Origin: Verrucomicrobiaceae bacterium
GTDB lineage: Bacteria; Verrucomicrobiota; Verrucomicrobiia; Verrucomicrobiales; Akkermansiaceae
Length of the DNA stretch: 14,027 nt
Reading direction: 5' to 3'
Assembly (NCBI GenBank): GCA_027483005.1
Contig: JAIXVN010000224.1
Location: forward strand, 1-14,027
The notes below the pieces were generated by a model, which was not told the origin of the DNA, did no database searches, and saw only the letters and a program-made list of their open reading frames with translations. This document shows positions 6,674 to 14,027 of this stretch, piece by piece. Both the position numbers and the translations under genes were made by a program. Within the stretch, counting starts at the first letter, position 1; every line of letters starts with the position of its first letter.

Positions 6674-7528
6674 ATGAAGCATCCCATCACTCTAACAGCT
6701 TCCGTGGCCTTGCTTGCGGTCGCCCATGCGGACGAACCCAAGGCGGTCTTCCAGGTGCAATGTGCGGCCTGCCACGCGGTTGATCGCGTATTGGTCGGCC
6801 CCTCGCTGGTCGAGATCGCGGGCATTTACCGGAACAATCCGGAGGGCTTCGTGCAGTGGTGCATGAAGCCGGGTCGCAAGCGGCTCGCGGGGATCGAAAT
6901 GCCCTCGATGGCGGCGGTGGGCGAGCCGACGCTTCGCCAGCTCCACGGCTACATTCTCAAGGAGGCGGCGGGAAAGAAGGAGCAGAAGGCCTCGGGCGTG
7001 GACCCTTTCGGCGTGCCACGTGCCCAGGTGCGGCGGCCCCGGGTGCAGCGGATGTTTCTGCCTGATGCATCCCCTGCGGCCATCGCGGTGGCCCTGCCAG
7101 GAGACCTTTCCTACTGCTTCGATGCCTCCGAATGCCGGCTCCGCTATGTCTGGAAAGGCGGCTTTCTGAACGCGTCTGATCACTGGCTCGGCAACGGCAG
7201 CAAGCAGGCCTCGATCGATGGTGAGGTTCTTTACCGAGAGCCGGCCTTTCCCCTGATCGGTGGCTCCGAAGGCACCGTGAGATTCATCGGCTACTCGACC
7301 AAGGACGGCCTGCCCTCGTTCCGCTACACCCGTGGCGGAATGCAGGTGGTGGAAACGATCCGACCCCTGGCGGACGGTAGCGGGATCGAGCGGGCCTTCG
7401 AAATTGAGAACGCCGCACCGCTGAAGATCGAGGTCGCTGCGCCTGCACGTGCCGAGTCGAGCAGCGGATCCCTCGCCCTGACCGCCGCCCAGGCGAAATC
7501 CTTCACCCTCACGCTTCGTTGGAAATGA
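6674..7528 (+). CDS. Secreted c-type cytochrome with unknown C-terminal domain
   Basis: From the ATG at 6674 the 284-residue protein starts with a signal peptide (MKHPITLTASVALLAVAHA, cleavage near 19/20). A class I cytochrome c domain follows to about 100: the haem site CAACH is at 30-34 and a distal Met ligand is probable in MPSM (76-79). After a charged linker, residues about 120-284 form a second, probably beta-rich domain that I cannot assign. The frame is open from 6644, but that start puts polar residues before the signal peptide. The stop overlaps the next start as ATGA, so the two products are made together. The likely role is periplasmic electron transfer from the neighbouring dehydrogenase-like protein. 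Confidence 0.85.
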   Translation: MKHPITLTASVALLAVAHADEPKAVFQVQCAACHAVDRVLVGPSLVEIAGIYRNNPEGFVQWCMKPGRKRLAGIEMPSMAAVGEPTLRQLHGYILKEAAGKKEQKASGVDPFGVPRAQVRRPRVQRMFLPDASPAAIAVALPGDLSYCFDASECRLRYVWKGGFLNASDHWLGNGSKQASIDGEVLYREPAFPLIGGSEGTVRFIGYSTKDGLPSFRYTRGGMQVVETIRPLADGSGIERAFEIENAAPLKIEVAAPARAESSSGSLALTAAQAKSFTLTLRWK

Positions 7529-9021
7529 TACGACAACTCTCGTACTTCGTGGCCCTCGCGCTTGGTTCCGCCCTGTACGCGGCGGATTTCCAGATCGACC
7601 GCATGCCGAACCCCGCCGGAATCGACCCGCAGATCGGCGGGCTCGGCCTGCTGCCGGACGGACGGGTGATCGCGGCTTTCCATCGTGGCGAGGTGCAGAT
7701 CTACGATCCGGCTTCGAAGACCTGGTCGTCCTTCGGCGAGGGACTGCACGAGCCGCTGGGGCTGTTGGTGGAATCACAGGCCTCGATCCTTGTCATGCAG
7801 CGCGCCGAGCTGACGCGCCTGAAGGACAGCGACGGCGATGGCCGTGCGGATGTTTACGAAACGGTCTTCGATGGCTTCGGCATGACCGGGAATTATCACG
7901 AGTTCGCGTTCGGCCCGGCGAAGGGACCGGATGGCTCGCTTTACATCGGACTCAATGTCGCCTCGAACGGCGCGGGCATCCGGCCTGAGATCCGCGGCAA
8001 GTGGTCGGACATCGGCGACCTCGATCAGGCCGGGATGCTGGCCGACGGGGGATTCGGCAAGCGTTCCGGGAAGGCGGGTCGCATGTATTCCCGTGTCCCG
8101 TGGCGCGGCTGGGTGCTGAAGCTTTCCGCCGATGGAGAATCCGTGCAGCCGTTCGCGAGTGGCTTCCGTTCGCCGGATGGGATCGGCTTTGATGAGGCGG
8201 GAAATCTCCTAGTGACCGACAACCAGGGCGACTGGCGCGGCACCTCGCCACTGTATGTGGTCCAGAAGAATGGTTTTCACGGTCATCCGGCCTCGCTGGT
8301 CTGGACTCCCGGCTGGGACAAGGGCGATCCGCTGAAGCTGTCGGTCGATGAACTCGAGAAGCTGCGGGTCAAGGAATCCGCCCGCTTTCCGCAGGGTGAT
8401 CTGGCGAACTCGCCGACCCAGCCGGTGGCGTTCCCGAAGTCTTGGAAGGATTATCAGGGTCAGGTGGTGATCGGGGAAATGAACCAGAAGCGTCTGGTGC
8501 GTTTTCTGCCGGATGACGTCGGTGGATTCCGTCAGGGCGCGTTGGTTCCGATGATGGATGGAACCTCCCTCGGCAATGGCAACCACCGGCTGGCCTTCGG
8601 CAAGGATGGGGCCCTGTGGATCGGCAAGACCCATCTTTCGTGGGCAGGGGATCACGGGCTCGTCAGGCTCACGCTTTCCGGCGAGGGCCCGCTGATCGCC
8701 CAGTCGGTGAAGCTCTCGAAGTCCGGCGATCACCAGGCCTTCACGATCCGTTTCAACCGCCCGGTAAAGGCTCCTGCGGCGGCACCGTTGATCGATGTGT
8801 TCGGCTACAAGTATCACAAGGAATACGGCTCGCCGAAGACCGATGAGGCCAGGCTCCCGGTGAGTGCCTTGGCCCTCAGTGCCGATGGCCGTGAACTGAA
8901 GGTGGAAGCCACGGTGCGCGCCGGATTGATCCACCGCATCGACCTTTCCGGCCTGCAGTCGTCGGATGGGAAGGCGATCGAGGGCAGGTTGCTCTATTAC
9001 CAGGCGACCCGTCTGCCTTGA
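7525..9021 (+). CDS. Secreted PQQ sugar dehydrogenase-like beta-propeller protein
   Basis: A 498-residue secreted protein with signal peptide MIRQLSYFVALALGSALYA. The body is a six-bladed-propeller type related to soluble glucose/sorbosone dehydrogenases: LGLLPDGRVIAAF at about 40-52, NYHEFAFGPAKGPDGSLYIG at 123-142, SGFRSPDGIGFDEAGNLLVT at 212-231 and HGHPASLVW at 252-260. A DSDGDGRAD calcium-type loop sits at 101-109. The last 110 or so residues look like an appended beta-sandwich. I chose the ATG at 7525 because it gives the signal peptide and the ATGA overlap with the cytochrome gene; a TTG at 7519 is also possible. The predicted job is oxidation of a sugar-like or other small substrate, with electrons passed to the coupled cytochrome. 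PQQ binding, catalysis and substrate are not shown by the sequence. Confidence 0.8.
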   Translation: MIRQLSYFVALALGSALYAADFQIDRMPNPAGIDPQIGGLGLLPDGRVIAAFHRGEVQIYDPASKTWSSFGEGLHEPLGLLVESQASILVMQRAELTRLKDSDGDGRADVYETVFDGFGMTGNYHEFAFGPAKGPDGSLYIGLNVASNGAGIRPEIRGKWSDIGDLDQAGMLADGGFGKRSGKAGRMYSRVPWRGWVLKLSADGESVQPFASGFRSPDGIGFDEAGNLLVTDNQGDWRGTSPLYVVQKNGFHGHPASLVWTPGWDKGDPLKLSVDELEKLRVKESARFPQGDLANSPTQPVAFPKSWKDYQGQVVIGEMNQKRLVRFLPDDVGGFRQGALVPMMDGTSLGNGNHRLAFGKDGALWIGKTHLSWAGDHGLVRLTLSGEGPLIAQSVKLSKSGDHQAFTIRFNRPVKAPAAAPLIDVFGYKYHKEYGSPKTDEARLPVSALALSADGRELKVEATVRAGLIHRIDLSGLQSSDGKAIEGRLLYYQATRLP

Positions 9022-9031
9022 TTTCTGTTAG

Positions 9032-9045
9032 GGACCGGTGGGTCC
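9032..9045 (+). terminator. Weak hairpin after the propeller gene
   Basis: GGACC and GGTCC pair across a 4-base loop, 10 bp after the stop at 9021, with a pyrimidine-rich stretch (CTTTCCTCTTGT) about 5 bp beyond. The stem is only 5 bp and there is no clean T-tract, so termination is uncertain. A second 5-bp hairpin (9068-9081, GAAGG/CCTTC) lies between it and hppA. Confidence 0.3.
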
Positions 9046-9119
9046 GTGAGCTTTCCTCTTGTCAGACGAAGGCAGGCCTTCAATCTAGCGGTTAACGGAA
9101 AACCCACAAACCCATCCGC

Positions 9120-11177
<2,058 letters not shown>

Positions 11178-11209
11178 GCGCCTGAAGGTGGAGGGGTCAG
11201 GGGGCGGTA

Positions 11210-11295
11210 GCCAGGGGTCAGGAAAAGAATGGAGGCGTCATTCGAGAATTCCGCATTCGTCATTTATCTCTGGCCCCCAGCCCCTGAATCCTGGC
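11210..11295. repeat. Imperfect inverted repeat in the rhamnosidase leader
   Basis: GCCAGGGGTCAGG (11210-11222) matches the reverse complement of 11283-11295 at 11 of 13 positions. The intervening 60 bp contain the dispersed repeat at 11236-11264. The right arm ends 20 bp before the likely rhamnosidase start, so it could form a long-range stem in the 5' leader. It may equally be decayed repeat DNA. Confidence 0.45.
11236..11264 (+). repeat. Dispersed intergenic repeat, copy 3
   Basis: Starts CGTCATTCGAGAATTCCG and ends TTCGTCATT; it is copy 1 (2998-3019) with a few inserted bases in the middle. It lies in the 138-bp hppA-rhamnosidase gap. Confidence 0.5.
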
Positions 11296-11315
11296 CACTC
11301 AATCCTCTCCATCCC

Positions 11316-13034
11316 ATGAATGCACTTCTCCGCCTGATCTTGCTCGTCACCGTTGTTTCGGTCTGCCCTGGTCTCGCTCAGGTCCCCGAGGGCGCGCAGA
11401 AGAGCCCGATTTCCACCTTCGTGGTTCCCCTGAAACGGGTGGTCTGGACCTCCGGCAAGGACGTCGCGAACTCCGAAAACCTGCTCAAGCCGAAATCCGG
11501 GCAGGCGGTGTTGACCGAGCCCGAAGCCCCGCTGGTGCTGAAGCCCGGAGCGGGTGTGGTCCTCGACTTCGGGGTCGAAATCCAAGGCGTGCTTGAGCTT
11601 TTCACGCCTCAGACGAAATCCAAGACCCCCGCCTCGGTCCGCATCCGCTTCGGCGAATCGGTGGCGGAAACGATGGTCGAACTCGACGAGCGCGGGGCCC
11701 AGAACGACCACGCGCTGCGCGACCGGACGGTGGTGCTCCCCTGGCTCGGCAAGACCACCGTCGGCCCCGGCGGATTCCGTTTTGTCCGGATCGATGCCGC
11801 CAAGGACGGTCCGGAGGTTCAGCTCAGTCAGGTGCGCGCCATCCTTCAACTACGGGACGTGCCGTACATCGGTTCGTTCAAGTCCTCCGACGAACGCCTC
11901 GACCGGATCTGGAAAACCGGAGCCTACACCGTCCACCTCAACATGCAGGAATACCTGTGGGACGGCATCAAGCGCGACCGGCTGGTCTGGCTCGGTGACA
12001 TGCATCCGGAAGTCAGCGTGATCAGCTCGGTCTTCGGCTACAACGAGGTCGTGCCGCGCAGCCTCGACATGATCCGCGAGGTGACGCCGGTGAAGGACTG
12101 GATGAACGGGATCAGCTCGTATTCGATGTGGTGGATCATCATCCACGAAGACTGGTATCGTCAGAACGGTGACCTCGCCTATCTGAAGCAGCAGCAGACT
12201 TATCTCGCCTCGCTCTTGAAGAAGCTGACCACCTATGTCGCCGAGGATGGAAAGGAAAAGCTCGATGGCATGCGCTTTCTCGACTGGCCGACGTTTGAAG
12301 ATCCGGTCGCCGTTCACGAAGGTCTGCAGGCGATGATGACCAAGACCATGGCCAGCGGCGCGCGTCTCTGTGACATCCTCGGCGATGCCGACACCGCCGC
12401 ACTCTGTCGGAAGACCGAGACGAAACTCCGCACCCACACGCCCGCTTACAGTGGAAGGAAATCACCGGCCGCCTTGCTGGCACTCGCTGGATTCCGCGAG
12501 GCGAAGGAGGTCTCGGCGAACGTTCTGAAGAAGAATGGCCCGAAGGACCTCAGCACCTTCTACGGATTTTACGTGCTCAACGCGCTGGCTGAGGCGGGCG
12601 ACTACGAGACCGGACTGGATTTCATCAACCAATACTGGGGCGGGATGCTGGACTTCGGCGCGACCACGTTCTGGGAGGACTTCGATCTCGACTGGACGAA
12701 GAACGCGGGTCGCATCGACGAAATGGTTCCGGCTGGAAAGAAGGACCTGCACGGCGACTTCGGCGCGTTTTGCTACAAGGGTTTCCGTCACAGCTTCTGC
12801 CATGGCTGGGCCGGTGGTCCGACCGCGTGGCTGAGCCGCAATGTCCTCGGCGTCCAACCGCTGGCTCCGGGGTGCGCGGAGGTCCGGATCCAGCCGCATC
12901 TTGGAGGCTTGAAATGGGTCGAGGGCACTTACCCGACCCCAAAAGGTCCGATCCATGTTCGCCACGACAAGCAGCCGGACGGCAGCATCGTCAGCAAGAT
13001 TGAGCTGCCCGAGGGAATCAGGCAGGTGAAGTGA
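11316..13034 (+). CDS. Secreted GH78-type alpha-L-rhamnosidase
   Basis: A 572-residue secreted glycoside hydrolase from the ATG at 11316, which opens a signal peptide (MNALLRLILLVTVVSVCPGLA); the frame is open from 11229 but that segment is translated repeat. Residues about 40-180 are a beta-sandwich (VLDFGVEIQGVLEL). Residues about 185-505 are the (alpha/alpha)6 barrel. DGIKRDRLVWLGDM at 216-229 supplies Asp216, Asp221 and Asp228, spaced like the catalytic-site acidic residues of Bacillus GH78 RhaB. TTFWEDF at 450-456 carries Glu454, the expected general base. The C-terminal rhamnosidase beta domain begins near HGWAGGPTAWL (496-506). It is shorter than many GH78 enzymes, lacking extra N-terminal modules. 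The likely role is release of terminal rhamnose from plant or algal polysaccharides; linkage specificity cannot be read. Confidence 0.87.
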   Translation: MNALLRLILLVTVVSVCPGLAQVPEGAQKSPISTFVVPLKRVVWTSGKDVANSENLLKPKSGQAVLTEPEAPLVLKPGAGVVLDFGVEIQGVLELFTPQTKSKTPASVRIRFGESVAETMVELDERGAQNDHALRDRTVVLPWLGKTTVGPGGFRFVRIDAAKDGPEVQLSQVRAILQLRDVPYIGSFKSSDERLDRIWKTGAYTVHLNMQEYLWDGIKRDRLVWLGDMHPEVSVISSVFGYNEVVPRSLDMIREVTPVKDWMNGISSYSMWWIIIHEDWYRQNGDLAYLKQQQTYLASLLKKLTTYVAEDGKEKLDGMRFLDWPTFEDPVAVHEGLQAMMTKTMASGARLCDILGDADTAALCRKTETKLRTHTPAYSGRKSPAALLALAGFREAKEVSANVLKKNGPKDLSTFYGFYVLNALAEAGDYETGLDFINQYWGGMLDFGATTFWEDFDLDWTKNAGRIDEMVPAGKKDLHGDFGAFCYKGFRHSFCHGWAGGPTAWLSRNVLGVQPLAPGCAEVRIQPHLGGLKWVEGTYPTPKGPIHVRHDKQPDGSIVSKIELPEGIRQVK

Positions 13035-13036
13035 GG

Positions 13037-13285
13037 TCACCCTTCATCACGCTCGCGGGCCTCGATGACTTCGAGCGTGAACCAGTCCTCAACCCGCTGC
13101 CGCGCCCACGGGGTTTTCCGCAGGAAGGTCAGGCTGGACTTGATGCTCGGGTTGTTGAGGAAGCACTTGATCGGAATCCGATATCCCATCTCGGCCCAGC
13201 CGTGACGCTGCTGGAGCCGGGTCACGATGGTTTCCAGCGTGATGCCGTGTAGCGGATCGTTGGGATGGGAGGAAGGTGACGACAT
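13037..13285 (-). CDS. VF530-family small DNA-binding protein
   Basis: An 82-residue protein matching the VF530 (DUF2132) family, whose founding member is a small Vibrio protein with DNA-binding fold features. The diagnostic stretch is NDPLHGITLETIVTRL (9-24), then HGWAEMGYRIPIKCF, then PSIKSSLTFLRKTPWAR, and it spans nearly the whole protein. The frame is open to 13468, but I chose the ATG at 13285 because the family begins here and the upstream residues overlap the next gene on the other strand. Its stop lies 2 bp from the rhamnosidase stop, so the two transcripts must overlap at their 3' ends. It diverges from the small gene at 13364. Cellular role unknown. Confidence 0.88.
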   Translation of the reverse strand: MSSPSSHPNDPLHGITLETIVTRLQQRHGWAEMGYRIPIKCFLNNPSIKSSLTFLRKTPWARQRVEDWFTLEVIEARERDEG

Positions 13286-13363
13286 CTGGCAGGGAGATAC
13301 CTGAACCTCGCGGCGGCGGAAAGCGTGCTTTTCCCCGGAAGATGCCTCGCTATCCTGTTGACC

Positions 13364-13627
13364 GTGCCGCCAAAGAAGAAGCCCAACGCGAAGCCTCTGG
13401 CCGGTGCCGCCTTGATCAAGGAGGTCTGCCGCCGCATCCGTGTGGCGCGCAGCTATTGGGACGCCCACAACAACCGGGCCTGTCGCGGCGAACGGGAAAA
13501 GGCGATGGCGCTTTATGAAACCCTCACGCCCGAGGAGCGTGAGAAGGTCCCGCAGGTGCTGCGGGTTTGGCTGCGGTATCGCAGTGAGAAGTACTTTGGG
13601 GAGGGGCGGACGCCGCCTGGTGGGTAA
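13364..13627 (+). CDS. Small basic hypothetical protein
   Basis: An 87-residue cytoplasmic protein with a lysine-rich start (PPKKKPNAKP) and a helical body: RRIRVARSYWDAHNNRA, then ALYETLTPEEREKVPQVLRVWLRYRSEKYFG. There is no signal peptide or recognised domain. I favour the GTG at 13364; a GTG at 13325 would add 13 residues. Base-level composition and the amphipathic helices look like real coding sequence. It sits divergent to the VF530 gene (78 bp apart) and convergent to the DUF6172 gene (21 bp apart). The function cannot be inferred. Confidence 0.6.
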   Translation: MPPKKKPNAKPLAGAALIKEVCRRIRVARSYWDAHNNRACRGEREKAMALYETLTPEEREKVPQVLRVWLRYRSEKYFGEGRTPPGG

Positions 13628-13638
13628 GTTCCAAGGAA

Positions 13639-13660
13639 GAGGAAGAGATTACTCTTCTTC
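13639..13660. terminator. Hairpin between convergent small gene and DUF6172 gene
   Basis: Arms 13639-13647 and 13652-13660 pair over nine positions (one G-U) around an ATTA loop. The DUF6172 stop codon (13649-13651) lies in the loop. The convergent position suggests a shared transcription-end structure. It lacks a T-tract, so intrinsic termination is doubtful. Confidence 0.35.
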
Positions 13661-13972
13661 GGCTGGGGGCTCGGCTTTGGGTTCGACGGCTTTTTTGGCG
13701 CGGTGGCCGGGTTTTGCGAGGATCTCGATGTAGAGGGTTGGCCAGTTTTCGGAAGCGGCGGTGTCGATCGCGGCGTTGACGTCGGCGACATGCGTTGGCT
13801 TGGCCTCGTCGGCGGTGGTGCCGGTGCGGCAGTCGAAGTCCCAGAAGTCGATGCCTTCCGGGCAGGCCTTGCGGCGCTCGCGCTTCAGGTATTTCCGGAC
13901 GTCATGCTTGATCGCCTCCACCACGCGCGGAGGCTTGAGGTTCGGAACTTCCATCGGAAACAGCTTCTTCAT
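13649..13972 (-). CDS. DUF6172 family protein
   Basis: A 107-residue protein of the DUF6172 family, unknown function. The recognisable features are KPPRVVEAIKHDVRKYLKRE at 13-32, GIDFWDFDCR at 40-49 and YIEILAKPGHR at 81-91. Residues 92-107 are a charged Ala/Pro/Glu tail. There is no signal peptide or membrane helix, so it is cytoplasmic; the basic helix near 20-35 could contact nucleic acid, but that is a guess. The ATG at 13972 gives the family's usual start (MKK-F). Upstream (13973-14027) contains only non-coding sequence running to the window edge, where its promoter should be. Confidence 0.85.
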   Translation of the reverse strand: MKKLFPMEVPNLKPPRVVEAIKHDVRKYLKRERRKACPEGIDFWDFDCRTGTTADEAKPTHVADVNAAIDTAASENWPTLYIEILAKPGHRAKKAVEPKAEPPAEEE

Positions 13973-14027
13973 GCCCGCGCTTTTGGGCTTCGGCTGCGAC
14001 TTTGTCTAGGCGAGAACGTGGGACGCG

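Noticed and set aside
11229..11315. N-terminal extension of the rhamnosidase and, likewise, 2977-3066 for dgt
   Set aside because: Both extensions are translations of the same dispersed repeat, giving similar FVI-type peptides, and they would bury the signal peptide or precede the family start.

Overview
The window is high-GC chromosomal DNA that looks like Verrucomicrobiota, probably Verrucomicrobiales close to Luteolibacter/Haloferula. That placement is inferred from the gene mix: a DUF4407 membrane/coiled-coil protein, a Trp-Ala/Asp-Pro helical-repeat protein, a secreted cytochrome c paired with a sugar-dehydrogenase-like propeller, a K+-insensitive H+-pyrophosphatase, a DUF6172 protein and a VF530 protein. 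No rRNA or tRNA gene, CRISPR array, transposase or phage gene is visible.

Left end (1-1073): remains of two toxin-antitoxin modules facing each other. A VapC-type PIN ribonuclease reads rightward; its antitoxin lies off the left edge. A hicA-hicB pair reads leftward. hicB is intact, but hicA carries a single frameshift after codon 9, so the toxin is probably dead unless ribosomes shift at a CTT-TGA site. A palindrome directly upstream of hicA is a candidate HicB operator. Next, also leftward, is a 563-residue DUF4407 protein (1074-2765).

Middle (2766-11177), all rightward: a 301-bp repeat-bearing spacer; a dGTPase-family HD hydrolase; a small lipoprotein with lower GC; an anchored protein with about nine 31-32-residue helical repeats; a translationally coupled pair made of a secreted cytochrome c with an unknown C-terminal domain and a secreted PQQ-sugar-dehydrogenase-like beta-propeller; and the membrane pyrophosphatase hppA. 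The cytochrome/propeller pair is the most suggestive functional unit: an envelope oxidoreductase module that would pass electrons from an unidentified, perhaps sugar-like, substrate into a respiratory chain.

Right end (11178-14027): a secreted GH78-type alpha-L-rhamnosidase, whose stop codon is 2 bp from that of a convergent VF530-family small protein, then a small conserved-looking basic protein and a convergent DUF6172 protein. The rhamnosidase and the propeller pair fit a polysaccharide-using lifestyle. Short dispersed repeats (core CGTCATTCGGAATTCG) lie in three intergenic regions, two of them flanking the dGTPase gene in opposite orientation.
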